A stretch of 64,000 nt of DNA. It comes from JABCZS01 sp041660525 (lineage in GTDB: Bacteria > Pseudomonadota > Gammaproteobacteria > JABCZS01). Below, one piece after another: positions 17,224 through 27,247 of the stretch. Position numbers and translations under genes: made by a program. Numbering within the stretch: the first letter of the stretch is position 1; each line of letters begins with the position of its first letter. The DNA lies in contig JBAZWD010000006.1 in NCBI GenBank assembly GCA_041660525.1, forward strand, positions 1 to 64,000. The letters run 5' to 3'. The notes beneath the pieces were generated by a model. The model worked only from the letters and a program-made list of their open reading frames with translations, searched no databases and was not told the origin of the DNA.

Positions 17224-17553
17224 ATGCAATTAAACGAAGACACACCACTCACGCAATTTCTAGTCACAGCTTATGAGCCTGATACTATTTGGGTCAATCA
17301 TATGCCCTATTCTCATTCGATTATTTTAACACCCGAGCAAGTAAAATCTTGGGATGAAAATCTATCAGGATTATTAGCATTTGAAACAGAATTAGTATTG
17401 ATTGGAACAAATAAAATCATCACGCCTGAACAACTCGTTATTTTTTATGAAAAAAATATCGGTGTAGAAGTCATGAACACACAAGCAGCTTGCAGAACTT
17501 ATAATCTGCTCGCCAATGAAGGAAGAAGAGTCATCGCCGGTTTATTCATTTGA
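17224..17553 (+). CDS. Mth938-like domain protein
   Basis: This 109-residue protein matches the Mth938/DUF498 fold: SIILTPEQVKSW, then LVLIGTNK and the hallmark GVEVMNTQAACRTYNLL followed by EGRRVIAGL. Function is unclear; relatives occur in bacteria and as the human respiratory-chain assembly factor NDUFAF3. It follows the toxin by 6 bases but is likely a separate housekeeping gene. It overlaps the convergent CBS-protein gene by 12 bases. Confidence 0.85.
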   Translation: MQLNEDTPLTQFLVTAYEPDTIWVNHMPYSHSIILTPEQVKSWDENLSGLLAFETELVLIGTNKIITPEQLVIFYEKNIGVEVMNTQAACRTYNLLANEGRRVIAGLFI

Positions 17554-18819
17554 TTCTATACGTAAATCGGGAAACACACGCACGGTTTCAATTTTATTAT
17601 CTTTCACCGCTAAAACTTCTAAGGGATAACCATTTAAGCGCACGCAAGTGCCAGGATGCGGGATCACTTCCAAGTATTCAATAATCACACCACTTAAAGT
17701 TTTTGCGCCTTCTGTCGGCAATTCCCAAGTCATGGTACGGTTTAATTCCCGTATCGCCATACTTGCATCAATAATAAAAGTCCCATCTTGTTGCGGGTGC
17801 ACAAATTTTGTATCCGATGCGATACCCGTGGTGTATTTACCAATGACTTGTTCTAGAATATCTTCAAGTGTCACTAAACCTTGAATATCACCGTACTCAT
17901 CCACCACTAAACCAATACGTTTTTTACTGTTTTGAAAATTCATCAACTGCGTCATCAATGACGTACCTTCTGGAATAAAATATACTTCTTCGGCGCTGTT
18001 GATTAAACCTTCTTTATTAAAACCATTCTTATTAAATAAGCCCGTCAAATTACGCATATGTAACATTCCTGTTACGTTATCAATGGTATCTTGGAATAAA
18101 GGTAAACGCGTATGCTGACTGTGTGTCAATTGCGTGCTGATTTCAGACCAATCTTCTTGTAAATCAATACCGGTAATTTCATTACGCGGCACCATGATTT
18201 CATCCACCGTCACTTCTTTAAGATCAATTAATCCTAATAAAATATTTTTACTTTGTGTAGGAATACTTTTGCTATGTTCCGCAACTATGGTACGCAATTC
18301 TTCGATGGTGACATGTTCCCCCCCCAAAGCCGGTTTACGCATACCAAACATATATAAAATGCCATTCACCACACCATTGGTTAAAATGACCAAAGGATAA
18401 AGCAGCATGAAAATCCAACCTAAAGGCCAACACAATATAAAGGCTAAACGTTCAGGATAATGCGCGGCCACCGTTTTTGGCATGATCTCACCAAAAATCA
18501 AAACAATTAAGGTTAAAACGATCGCAGATACTAAAACACCCACTTCACCCATGAGTTGAACTGCAATGACTGTCGCAAGCGCTGAAGCTAAAATATTACT
18601 AAAAGTATTACCAATTAAAATCGTACCCAAAAGCCGGTCCGGACGTCTTAGCAAACGTTCAGCACGTTGTGCACTTTTGTTTTTATGTGATTTAGCCAAA
18701 TGGCGCAGCCGATAACGATTCAACGTCATCATCGCTGTTTCAGAGCTCGAGAAAAAAGCAGAAAAAAACAGTAGAATAATAAGAATAGTAACTGAAACTA
18801 TCAGGGGAAGATTTTGCAA
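17542..18819 (-). CDS. HlyC/CorC-family (CNNM/YfjD-type) membrane protein with CBS pair
   Basis: This 425-residue protein has an N-terminal DUF21 membrane block (FSAFFSSSETAMMTLNRYRL, typical of CNNM transporters), two CBS domains (VPRNEITGID, then GDIQGLVTLEDILEQVIG) and a C-terminal CorC/HlyC domain (GTFIIDASMAIRELN). Relatives act in Mg/Co efflux or metal homeostasis. The start at 18819 is followed at once by the first membrane helix. Confidence 0.9.
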   Translation of the reverse strand: MQNLPLIVSVTILIILLFFSAFFSSSETAMMTLNRYRLRHLAKSHKNKSAQRAERLLRRPDRLLGTILIGNTFSNILASALATVIAVQLMGEVGVLVSAIVLTLIVLIFGEIMPKTVAAHYPERLAFILCWPLGWIFMLLYPLVILTNGVVNGILYMFGMRKPALGGEHVTIEELRTIVAEHSKSIPTQSKNILLGLIDLKEVTVDEIMVPRNEITGIDLQEDWSEISTQLTHSQHTRLPLFQDTIDNVTGMLHMRNLTGLFNKNGFNKEGLINSAEEVYFIPEGTSLMTQLMNFQNSKKRIGLVVDEYGDIQGLVTLEDILEQVIGKYTTGIASDTKFVHPQQDGTFIIDASMAIRELNRTMTWELPTEGAKTLSGVIIEYLEVIPHPGTCVRLNGYPLEVLAVKDNKIETVRVFPDLRIESNE

Positions 18820-18892
18820 GTGGAAGGTTACCTTTTATTACTTATGAACTTACTTTTTAGCAAATAATGAGCCAATAAGCAAGTGGCCTCTG

Positions 18893-18922
18893 TTGATTTT
18901 AAACATATCACCATGCTATAAA
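18893..18922 (+). promoter_or_regulatory. candidate sigma-70 promoter for the manC operon
   Basis: TTGATT (18893-18898), 18 bases, then TATAAA (18917-18922) preceded by TG as an extended -10. It lies 32 bases upstream of the manC ATG and would drive all three overlapping polysaccharide genes. Confidence 0.5.
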
Positions 18923-18954
18923 GACGTAGAAATTCAAGGGACGAGATTTAATAA

Positions 18955-20397
18955 ATGCATGTAGTAATTCTGTCTGGTGGGGTAGGAAGTCGCCTATGGC
19001 CTGTTTCTCGCGATGATGCACCAAAACCTTTTTTAAAATTAGACAATGACGGCGAAAGCCTTCTACAAAAAGTATACCTGCGCAGTACGCAAATTCCGCA
19101 TCTTAAAAGCATTACTACGGTAACCAACAAAGATTTACTTTTAAGAACTCAAAAAGAATATGCCTTATGTGCCGATAAAATCACTACTGTTTTTAATCAG
19201 CATTATATTTTAGAACCTTTCGGGAAAAATACCGCAGCTGCGATCGCTATCGCTGCCCACGAAATCGCAAATTTATATGGCAGTGACGCTTTAATGATCG
19301 TGCTACCTGCTGATCATATTATTGGAAATTCTACGGCATTTCATGCAGCAATAAAAAACGCAGCACAACTCGCTCATGCCGGCAAACTGGTTACTTTTGG
19401 CATTAAACCTACAGGCCCTGAAACAGGTTATGGTTATATTGAATTTCAAAATAATGAAGTATTGCGATTTGTTGAAAAACCTTCTTTAGAACTTGCGCAA
19501 ATTTATTTTAAAAATGATAAATTTGTATGGAATGCTGGGATTTTTTGCTTTACCGCGCAAACTGTATTACAAGAAATGCAACACCATAGTCCGCACATTG
19601 TAGCGCTCGCAAAAAAATGTTTATCAAACTCGCAACGCGATAATCAAGATGCAACACGGCTTGAATTGGATGCGCAAACATTCGCTTTGCTCGAAGAAAA
19701 TTCTATCGATTATGCACTCATGGAAAAAACCCAAAAAGCGGCTGTTGTGCCTTGTGATATTGCATGGAGTGATGTCGGCACTTGGAAGGCGATACACCAA
19801 TTAAAAGATTCTGATGCAAATGGCAATTGTTTCAATGGTAAAGTCATTGCACACCAAACTAAAAATTGTTATATCGAATCTGATTCTCGTTTGATCAGCA
19901 CAGTAGGCGTAGAGAATTTAGTGATCGTCGATACGCCCGATGCTTTATTAGTAGCGCACCAAAACAATACCCAAGATGTAAAACATATATACAATCAATT
20001 AAAAAATTCACAACATGATGCTCACAAGCTGCATAAAACTGTAGAAAGACCATGGGGATCTTACACTGTTTTGCAAGAAAATGAGGGATATAAAGTTAAA
20101 CTGATCAAAGTAGATAGTGGCGCGAGTTTAAGTTTACAAATGCATCAACACCGCTGCGAACATTGGGTCATCTTAAGCGGTCAAGCATGGGTCCAAAAAG
20201 CAGATGAAGAATTTATTTTAGAACATAATCAATCAATTTTTATTCCGAGTAAAACATTTCATCGTTTAAGCAATAAAAGCAATGCGCAACTTATCGTGCT
20301 TGAAGTTCAAAGCGGCAATTACATCGGTGAAGATGATATCGTGCGCTTTGACGATATTTATGGCAGAGCAGTTACGCCTAGAGAGTTTACAAAATGA
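18955..20397 (+). CDS. manC: mannose-1-phosphate guanylyltransferase / mannose-6-phosphate isomerase
   Basis: This bifunctional 480-residue enzyme makes GDP-mannose. The N-terminal nucleotidyltransferase shows LSGGVGSRLWPVSRDDAPK and RFVEKPS. A C-terminal cupin isomerase domain (about 360-470) begins with the family block VERPWGSYTVL and has MHQHRCEHWVILSG. It heads a three-gene unit in which each next gene overlaps by 4 bases (ATGA), pointing to mannose-containing LPS or capsule. Confidence 0.96.
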   Translation: MHVVILSGGVGSRLWPVSRDDAPKPFLKLDNDGESLLQKVYLRSTQIPHLKSITTVTNKDLLLRTQKEYALCADKITTVFNQHYILEPFGKNTAAAIAIAAHEIANLYGSDALMIVLPADHIIGNSTAFHAAIKNAAQLAHAGKLVTFGIKPTGPETGYGYIEFQNNEVLRFVEKPSLELAQIYFKNDKFVWNAGIFCFTAQTVLQEMQHHSPHIVALAKKCLSNSQRDNQDATRLELDAQTFALLEENSIDYALMEKTQKAAVVPCDIAWSDVGTWKAIHQLKDSDANGNCFNGKVIAHQTKNCYIESDSRLISTVGVENLVIVDTPDALLVAHQNNTQDVKHIYNQLKNSQHDAHKLHKTVERPWGSYTVLQENEGYKVKLIKVDSGASLSLQMHQHRCEHWVILSGQAWVQKADEEFILEHNQSIFIPSKTFHRLSNKSNAQLIVLEVQSGNYIGEDDIVRFDDIYGRAVTPREFTK

Positions 20398-22928
20398 ATT
20401 CATACTTTAAAAATTTATGTTATCGCGTATTGCTCTCCCCAATAAAATGGATAGATCAACAACCACATGTGAAAATTAAGCTATTAAGTATAGTTAACCA
20501 ATATCCGAAAATATCTAGAAAATTAAAATATATTTACCTTCATACTCAAATGCAAGGTAGCAAACGAAGTGCGCTCATTAATCTAGATAATTATTATGAG
20601 CAACAACGCGTGATATATATTTATGTAGAACATACTGTCAATTGGCCTGGAAATACAGGCATCCAGCGGGTTGTTAGAAAATTGTCGAAAGCCCTTGTCG
20701 AACTTGGCGAGCCCGTTCGTTTTGTAAGATGGGAGGATACACTTAAAAAAGTTATTCTGATTAGCATGGCACAGCGTGAAAATCTAGCATGCTGGGGCGG
20801 CCCAGCTATACAGGAGCATGAACAGGAGATTTATCATAAAAATAATATTCCCGCGCTGCAAAAAAGCAACTGGTTTATTATACCGGAGGTTACGCACTTA
20901 ACAGTTCACGCTAAGCCAGTAACTGCTAACTTAATTCAATGGGCTAAATCTACAGGATTTAAAGTAGGATTTATATTTCATGATGCTATTCCAATTAAAC
21001 TTGCAGCATATCAAGATAAAGCCCTCGAACATTCACAATACATGCGCGATCTTTTGCTTGCGGATATGATCTGGCCCAATTCTCAATGGTCGGCACAAGA
21101 TTTACTGTCTTACTGGAAACAAAATGGAAAAGAAAATGCCGCGCTTCCTCAAATTAATACTTGTTTACTCTCGGGTGAATCTTCACTTACACAAAGAGTC
21201 AAAACCCACAATCCCAGTAAAAAAATAATATTATCCGTTGGTGCCATCGAGCCACGAAAAAATCAAACTACGCTCATAAAAGCTTTTCAAGCTTACCAGC
21301 AAAAAAATCCTGATACTGACTGGCAATTATTGCTCATAGGCCATCTTCATCCATTAATAAAAGACGAAGTCGAAAAAGCAACGACGAATTCTAGTATTAA
21401 ATATTTAGGCCACCTTCCTGATGAAAAGCTGAATGCTTTATATAATAGCTGTGCGTTTACTGTTTATCCTTCCACAGAAGAAGGATTTGGTTTACCCATC
21501 TTGGAAAGTTTATGGTATGGAAAACCTTGTATTTGCGCCAATTTTGGTGCTATGGAAGAAGTTGCCCAACAAGGAGGTTGTTTAAGAATTAATACCTGGG
21601 ACAAAATTGAGCTTGAACAAGCAATTGCACACTTGATTGAAAATGAATCGTATCGCTTACAATTAACCCAAGAAGCACTTACGCGTCCGATCGCTACTTG
21701 GCAAGATTATGCTTCGGCCATTAAAAAATCGATGAACACTTTCGATACAAAATCCAATGATTTAAATTTAATTTATTACTGGATTGAAAATACCGCACAG
21801 TTTTCAAAAAACACTGGGATACAACGTGTTTGTCGCCAGTTAGCAAAAGCCATGATGGAATCTGGCTTACGCCTTATTCCGGTAACAGGATTTCAAGAGC
21901 AGCTGATTCCTGCAAGTTTAGAAGCGCTTGAACATTTTTCGCAATGGCATGGGCCAAGTGCTCACTCATGGCATCCATGGATCCCGCCTACACTTTTACA
22001 AAAAAATTCCTGGTTTATGATGACGGAATTGCTGCTTTATATGCCTGATGCGCAAAGAAGAAAACTTCTGAATTTTGTCCATAGTCATGGTTTACGTAGC
22101 ATGGGGATTTTTCATGATGCAACCCCTTATAAACTGCATTCTATTTATCCGGAATTTTATCCACGCTACTTATCTGATGCGCACTGTGAATATATGGTTG
22201 GACTGGCTGATTATGATCTTATTTTAGCGATATCTGATTTTAGCAAAACAGATCTCGTGAATGTTTTAAATAACCACTTACTCAATAAACAGCAAAATGC
22301 CAAAGTCATAACAGCTTTGCTACCCGGTGAATTTCCTGCAGCACCTCGCGTGATGCAGAAAACCATTAAATCAACAACCACTTGTAAAATAGTCACTTTG
22401 TGTACAATAGAACCACGTAAAAATCATAAATATTTACTGGAAGCTTTCATGCGCGCAAAAGAAAATTCTAAGATAAACTTAGAGCTCATTATTATAGGTC
22501 GACCCACAGATCCAAATTTAACTGGGCTTATTCAGAAATTTATACTGCAAAATCCCGAGATAAGTTGGGAGAAAAACGCCGATGATGCGCGTGTCCATCA
22601 ACTCTTAAAAGAATGTGATTTTACTATTTACCCTTCCATAGAAGAAGGTTTTGGTTTACCCATATTAGAAAGTTTATGGCATGGCAAACCGTGTATTTGC
22701 GCAAACTTTGGTGCGATGCTGGAAGTTGCGCAAGCAGGTGGCTGTTTATTAATCAACATGCATGATATGCAGACCTTAGCCGACACGATAGTACAACTTG
22801 CAGAAAATACACAATTACAACAACAGCTTAGTCAGGAAGCCCTGTCACTTTCATTTAAAACTTGGAAGCAGTATGCGCAAGAAGTATCGCAACATATGTT
22901 AGAAGTAAACTGCTCGGAAGTTACATGA
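20394..22928 (+). CDS. tandem two-module GT4 glycosyltransferase
   Basis: This 844-residue protein contains two full glycosyltransferase units. Each opens with an acceptor-side block (NTGIQRVVRKLSKAL near residue 85; NTGIQRVCRQLAKAM near 475) and ends with the GT4 nucleotide-sugar site (EPRKN near 286 and 672; EEGFGLPILES near 361 and 748; shared GKPCICANFGAM). The halves are clearly homologous, so the gene arose by internal duplication or fusion. With manC next to it, mannosyl transfer from GDP-mannose is likely; two linkages may be made by one polypeptide. It is cytoplasmic, with no membrane helix seen. Confidence 0.88.
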   Translation: MNSYFKNLCYRVLLSPIKWIDQQPHVKIKLLSIVNQYPKISRKLKYIYLHTQMQGSKRSALINLDNYYEQQRVIYIYVEHTVNWPGNTGIQRVVRKLSKALVELGEPVRFVRWEDTLKKVILISMAQRENLACWGGPAIQEHEQEIYHKNNIPALQKSNWFIIPEVTHLTVHAKPVTANLIQWAKSTGFKVGFIFHDAIPIKLAAYQDKALEHSQYMRDLLLADMIWPNSQWSAQDLLSYWKQNGKENAALPQINTCLLSGESSLTQRVKTHNPSKKIILSVGAIEPRKNQTTLIKAFQAYQQKNPDTDWQLLLIGHLHPLIKDEVEKATTNSSIKYLGHLPDEKLNALYNSCAFTVYPSTEEGFGLPILESLWYGKPCICANFGAMEEVAQQGGCLRINTWDKIELEQAIAHLIENESYRLQLTQEALTRPIATWQDYASAIKKSMNTFDTKSNDLNLIYYWIENTAQFSKNTGIQRVCRQLAKAMMESGLRLIPVTGFQEQLIPASLEALEHFSQWHGPSAHSWHPWIPPTLLQKNSWFMMTELLLYMPDAQRRKLLNFVHSHGLRSMGIFHDATPYKLHSIYPEFYPRYLSDAHCEYMVGLADYDLILAISDFSKTDLVNVLNNHLLNKQQNAKVITALLPGEFPAAPRVMQKTIKSTTTCKIVTLCTIEPRKNHKYLLEAFMRAKENSKINLELIIIGRPTDPNLTGLIQKFILQNPEISWEKNADDARVHQLLKECDFTIYPSIEEGFGLPILESLWHGKPCICANFGAMLEVAQAGGCLLINMHDMQTLADTIVQLAENTQLQQQLSQEALSLSFKTWKQYAQEVSQHMLEVNCSEVT

Positions 22929-24034
22929 AAAAAATGAAAGTCTTACACATTTATAAATCTTATTATCCTGATACGCTTGGAGGCGTAGAAAAAGTAATTG
23001 ATCAAATTGCCGCCAATACCGCTGCATTGGGTATTGAATCGCAAGTTATTTGTTTAACGCCAGAAAAAAATGAATCCACTATGATGTTAAATGGTTATCA
23101 AGTACATCGCGTGCCACAATTATTTACGTTAGCCTCTACGCCTGTTTCTATCAAAATATTTAAGCACTTTAAAGCATTAGCAGAACAGGCAGATATTATT
23201 CATTACCATTTCCCATGGCCTTTAGCTGATTTACTACATTTCATAACGCGGATCAAGAAGCCTAGACTTGTAACTTACCATGCCGACATTATTAAACAAA
23301 AAATAGTACTGCCCTTTTACAGGCCGTTAATGAACGCTTTTTTATCCGACATGAATTGCATTACCGCGACTTCTTCTCATTATGCTAAAACCAGTAAGGT
23401 ATTATCTAGATTTTCAGATAAATTAAAAATTATTCCTATTGGGCTTAGCCAAAACTCTTATCCAACCCCGAGCATCCAACGTTTGGATTATTGGCGTGAA
23501 AAATTTAATTTTAAATTTTTTGTTTTTATAGGTGTTATTCGCTACTACAAAGGTATTGATATTTTAATTACCGCAGCAAAAGAACTGGGCGCGCCGATTA
23601 TTGTAATAGGCAAAGGCGCAAATGTCGATCAACAAAATAATCCGAATATACATTTTCTCGGCGCAGTTTCTGAAGAAGATAAAATTGCTTTATTGACCCT
23701 CGCTTATGGCGTAGTCTTATCTTCCAACGTGCGATCAGAAGCTTTTGGCATCGCCCTACTCGAAGGCGCCATGTTTAGTAAGCCTTTAGTTTCCTGCGAA
23801 CTGGGTACGGGCACTACTTATATTAATATTCATAACGAAACCGGCCAGGTTGTCCCACCGAATGACTCAATAGCATTACGACAAGCCATGCAGTATTTAC
23901 TCGATAATCCAGATGAAGCCCTACGAATGGGAACTAATGCCAGAGCACGCTATGAGCAACATTTTACCGCAGAAAAAATGGCGAAAGCCTATGTGGATAT
24001 TTATCAAGACATATGTCATGATCGGGCTATTTAA
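22925..24034 (+). CDS. GT4-family glycosyltransferase
   Basis: This protein of about 369 residues has an N-terminal GT-B domain (YYPDTLGGVEKVIDQIA) and a C-terminal donor site (RYYKGIDILITAAKELG, then RSEAFGIALLEGAMFSKPLVSC). The ATG at 22925 overlaps the preceding stop as ATGA, which selects it over the longer frame from 22862. It is the third gene of the manC unit and presumably adds a hexose to the same glycan; donor and acceptor cannot be read. Confidence 0.9.
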   Translation: MKKMKVLHIYKSYYPDTLGGVEKVIDQIAANTAALGIESQVICLTPEKNESTMMLNGYQVHRVPQLFTLASTPVSIKIFKHFKALAEQADIIHYHFPWPLADLLHFITRIKKPRLVTYHADIIKQKIVLPFYRPLMNAFLSDMNCITATSSHYAKTSKVLSRFSDKLKIIPIGLSQNSYPTPSIQRLDYWREKFNFKFFVFIGVIRYYKGIDILITAAKELGAPIIVIGKGANVDQQNNPNIHFLGAVSEEDKIALLTLAYGVVLSSNVRSEAFGIALLEGAMFSKPLVSCELGTGTTYINIHNETGQVVPPNDSIALRQAMQYLLDNPDEALRMGTNARARYEQHFTAEKMAKAYVDIYQDICHDRAI

Positions 24035-24051
24035 CCTAACTTGGGGTCATT

Positions 24052-25407
24052 ATGTTTGAAAATCTAAGTTCACGCTTACAACAAACCATACAACAGCTTT
24101 CAGGCAAAGGTCGCTTAACGCAAGAAAATATTGAAGATGCGCTGCGCAGTGTGCGGATGGCCTTATTGGAAGCCGATGTGGCTTTGCCTGTCATTAAAGA
24201 TTTTCTGGAAACAGTTAAAGCCCGTGCCATCGGTGCGGAAGTTGAAACTTCCCTGCAACCTGGGCAAGCCTTTATTAAAATTGTGAATGATGAACTCATT
24301 CATGTGATGGGCGATGTCAATACAACTTTAGATTTAAAAGCTCAACCACCTGTTGTAGTGCTGATGGCGGGTTTACAAGGTTCGGGTAAAACCACCAGCG
24401 TGGCAAAATTAGCGCGTTATTTAATTGACTTTGATAAGAAGAAAGTCATGGTCACCAGTTGCGATATTTATCGTCCTGCTGCGATTAAACAACTTGAAAC
24501 TTTAGCGCAACAATTAAATACACCGTTTTTCCCAAGTCATAGTGGCGAGAACCCCATTCATATTGCTAAAGCTGCCCTGAATGCTGCTACCAAACAAGGT
24601 TGTGATGTTTTATTAATTGATACCGCCGGCCGTTTACATGTTGATCAAGACATGATGTCGGAAATTAAAGCGCTGCATGCCGCCATCAATCCAACTGAAA
24701 CTTTATTTGTTGTTGACAGCATGACCGGTCAAGATGCCGCAAATACTGCAAAAGCATTTAATGATGCCCTGCCTTTAACCGGTGTGATTTTAACAAAAAC
24801 TGACGGTGATGCGAGAGGCGGCGCAGCTTTATCGATTCGTCATATTACCGGCAAGCCGATTAAATTTTTAGGCGTTGGCGAGAAAATTGATGCGCTGGAA
24901 GCTTTTTATCCTGAAAGAATGGCATCGCGTATTTTAGGTATGGGTGATGTGGTGAGCTTGGTTGAAGAAGCCAAACGTAAAATTGATGAAAAACAAGCTG
25001 CAAAAACTGCCAAGAAAATTCAAAAAGGACAATTTGATTTACAAGATTTTCAAGAACAAATTAAACAAATGCAAAACATGGGCGGCTTAGGCGGTCTTTT
25101 GAAAAAATTACCGACAGGACTTAAACTGCCACAAAATTCAGTGGATGAAAAAATGTTTTCGCAATACAGTGCCATTATCGATTCCATGACGCCGCAAGAG
25201 CGCCGCTACCCCGCGTTGATTAAAGGCTCACGCAAAATCCGCATTGCTAATGGTTCGGGTACACAAGTGCCTGATGTGAATCGCATGCTGAAACAATTTA
25301 TGCAAATGGAAAAAATGCTGAAGAAATTTAGCAAAAAAGGCAATATGCAAAATATGATGCGCCAAATGCAAAGTATGGCTGGTCAAGGTGGGATGCCGCA
25401 GTTTTAA
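24052..25407 (+). CDS. ffh: signal recognition particle GTPase Ffh
   Basis: This 451-residue protein has an N-terminal four-helix domain, a G domain (GLQGSGKTTSVAKLA, DTAGRLHVD, TKTDGDARGGAALS) and a C-terminal Met-rich M domain (QFMQMEKMLKK, NMMRQMQSMAGQGG) that binds 4.5S RNA and signal peptides. It begins 17 bases after the glycosyltransferase stop, so some read-through is possible. tRNA-Ser lies immediately after it on the other strand. Confidence 0.98.
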   Translation: MFENLSSRLQQTIQQLSGKGRLTQENIEDALRSVRMALLEADVALPVIKDFLETVKARAIGAEVETSLQPGQAFIKIVNDELIHVMGDVNTTLDLKAQPPVVVLMAGLQGSGKTTSVAKLARYLIDFDKKKVMVTSCDIYRPAAIKQLETLAQQLNTPFFPSHSGENPIHIAKAALNAATKQGCDVLLIDTAGRLHVDQDMMSEIKALHAAINPTETLFVVDSMTGQDAANTAKAFNDALPLTGVILTKTDGDARGGAALSIRHITGKPIKFLGVGEKIDALEAFYPERMASRILGMGDVVSLVEEAKRKIDEKQAAKTAKKIQKGQFDLQDFQEQIKQMQNMGGLGGLLKKLPTGLKLPQNSVDEKMFSQYSAIIDSMTPQERRYPALIKGSRKIRIANGSGTQVPDVNRMLKQFMQMEKMLKKFSKKGNMQNMMRQMQSMAGQGGMPQF

Positions 25408-25408
25408 T

Positions 25409-25498
25409 CGGAGAGAGAGGGATTCGAACCCTCGGTACATGGGTTACACGTACACACACTTTCCAGGCGTGCGCCTTCAACCACTCGGCCATCTCTCC
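25409..25498 (-). tRNA. tRNA-Ser(GGA)
   Basis: The 90-base cloverleaf on the minus strand has acceptor arms GGAGAGA/TCTCTCC with discriminator G, a D-arm GGCCGAGTGG, anticodon loop CTGGAAA (anticodon GGA), a long variable arm typical of serine tRNAs and T-arm GAGGGTTCGAATCCCTC. The 3' CCA is not encoded. Confidence 0.96.
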
Positions 25499-25523
25499 AG
25501 TAAGGTGATTATATAGAAAATAG

Positions 25524-26336
25524 CTAGGCAAATAAAGCCAGTAATTCTTTAACGGGTTTGCGATTATGGATATTACAGCTGATCGTACGTGCGACGGGAA
25601 ATGAATGGATGCGCGCGCCTTGGTAAATCTCGCGTAAGACCTTGATATCATGGTTAGAAATGAGTACTTTCGTTCCCTTCTTAGCTAATGTTTTTGCCAT
25701 ATGCGCCAAATCTTGTTGATCTTGCCAGGTAAATATTTTCCCGCTGTATTGCGTAAAGCTGGCGCTTTTACTGATGGGCACATAAGGTGGATCACAATAC
25801 ACCACGCTATCTTTACCAAGATTATTTAACGTTTGCCGATAATCTTGACACGTAAATACGGCATGCTGGGATTTTTGGTGAAAAAATAATAAGGCTTGTT
25901 CTGGGAATTTAGGATTTTTGTATTGTCCAAAAGGAACATTAAAACCACCGCTTTGATTGTAACGGCACAAACCGTTATAGCCGTGTTTATTCAAATATAA
26001 AAATAAAGCGCTGCGTAACACAATATCGGAGCTGTCATTAAATTCTGCGCGCAAATCATAATAACGATTTTTTTGATTATTTTTTTTAGAAAAAAATTGT
26101 GAGGCATGATCAATAAATGTTTTACCTTCGGTTTTAATCAATTGGTATAAATGAATTAAATCAGGGTTGATATCATTTAAAATAGCATGCGGCGCATTTA
26201 CATTTAAAAACACGGCGCCAGCGCCTACGAAAGGTTCAACCCAAATAGATCCTTTTGGCAATCGCGGTAAAATTTTATCTAATAATCGAAATTTGCCACC
26301 AGGCCATTTTAAGAAAGGACGTACTCTATCATTCAT
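25524..26336 (-). CDS. dam: DNA adenine methylase (Dam, D12 class)
   Basis: This 270-residue N6-adenine methyltransferase has SAM-binding FLKWPGGKFRLLDKI, FVGAGAVFLN, catalytic CDPPYVPIS and a target-recognition region with NKHGYNGLCRYN. These match GATC-specific Dam, which guides mismatch repair and replication timing; specificity is inferred from similarity. It overlaps mlaB by 8 bases and may be co-transcribed with the mla genes. Confidence 0.93.
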   Translation of the reverse strand: MNDRVRPFLKWPGGKFRLLDKILPRLPKGSIWVEPFVGAGAVFLNVNAPHAILNDINPDLIHLYQLIKTEGKTFIDHASQFFSKKNNQKNRYYDLRAEFNDSSDIVLRSALFLYLNKHGYNGLCRYNQSGGFNVPFGQYKNPKFPEQALLFFHQKSQHAVFTCQDYRQTLNNLGKDSVVYCDPPYVPISKSASFTQYSGKIFTWQDQQDLAHMAKTLAKKGTKVLISNHDIKVLREIYQGARIHSFPVARTISCNIHNRKPVKELLALFA

Positions 26337-26631
26337 AATCTAATATATTTTGCAAATTAGACAAACGAATAATATCCTGGATTTTTTGTGGCACATGGTT
26401 TAAGCGCAAAGTTTTATTTTTTGTTTTAGCGTAACGTAGCCAATCAATTAATAAAGCGACGCTTGCGCTATCAGAATGGGTGAGATCTTTTAAATTAAGG
26501 GTGATTTCTCGCGCAGATGTTTTATCGAGTGAATGCAAACCTTTACGCCAAATATGACGAATTGTTTGTACATTGAGTGGGCCTTGTAAAACCCACTCAT
26601 GATCATTGGCTATATTTAAAAAAAGCGACAC
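26329..26631 (-). CDS. mlaB: STAS-domain protein MlaB
   Basis: This 100-residue single STAS domain includes LNLKDLTHSDSASVALLIDWLR, where the serine cluster is typical of the family. MlaB binds and activates the MlaFE phospholipid transporter in the cytoplasm. It directly abuts mlaC (no gap) and is the last gene of the leftward mlaFEDCB operon. Confidence 0.9.
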   Translation of the reverse strand: MSLFLNIANDHEWVLQGPLNVQTIRHIWRKGLHSLDKTSAREITLNLKDLTHSDSASVALLIDWLRYAKTKNKTLRLNHVPQKIQDIIRLSNLQNILDYE

Positions 26632-27237
26632 TTAAAATTTCTCTTGGTTTTTCGCGCGCATATTTGCCATCATGCCATCAAAACCATCGCGACTAATCGC
26701 ATCGCCAATTTGGTTGCGAAAACTACTGACTAAACTCACGTTTTCAACATTAATATCATAGACTTTCCAAGTGCCATCGGCTTCTTTGAGAAAACGATAA
26801 TTCACCGGCAAATTTGGTTTGCCAGGCTCTTTAATCACGGTGCGCACTTCTACCATATTTGGATTGTTAGGATTCTCGCGCGTCTCGACGATATCAACTA
26901 CTTGCTTATCATAAGAGCGAAATGAAACTGCGTAAGTGCGGATCAATAATTTCTCAAACTCTGTTTGAAATTCTTGTTGTTGCGCAGGCGTTAAATCACG
27001 CCAGTGTTTAGCTAATACACGCTTTGAAGTTTCTTGTAGATCCGTATGTGGCATAATTGTACTATTGACTATCGCAACTAAACGACTGGAATCCGTTTTA
27101 ATCGCAGCTTGGTCAGCCTTAAGTTGTGCAAACAAATCATCAGTCACCATGCGGGTAATTTGGTCAGGTGATTGCGCTGCCCATACACAAAAAGAGAACA
27201 GTAACCCGATCAATACACTACTTATTTTTTTCAACAT
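26632..27237 (-). CDS. mlaC: periplasmic phospholipid-binding protein MlaC
   Basis: This 201-residue protein has a signal peptide (about residues 1-21, ending WAA) and the Tol-Tol/MlaC fold: FEKLLIRTYAVSF, RTVIKEPGKPNLPVNYRF and WKVYDINVENVSLVSSFRNQ. It shuttles phospholipids between the outer-membrane MlaA complex and MlaFEDB. It starts 10 bases after mlaD. Confidence 0.95.
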   Translation of the reverse strand: MLKKISSVLIGLLFSFCVWAAQSPDQITRMVTDDLFAQLKADQAAIKTDSSRLVAIVNSTIMPHTDLQETSKRVLAKHWRDLTPAQQQEFQTEFEKLLIRTYAVSFRSYDKQVVDIVETRENPNNPNMVEVRTVIKEPGKPNLPVNYRFLKEADGTWKVYDINVENVSLVSSFRNQIGDAISRDGFDGMMANMRAKNQEKF

Positions 27238-27247
27238 GTTTATTTCC

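Noticed and set aside
25328..25651. Open frame across tRNA-Ser and the 3' end of dam
   Set aside because: It runs through a well-formed tRNA and overlaps two real genes; it is a chance frame.
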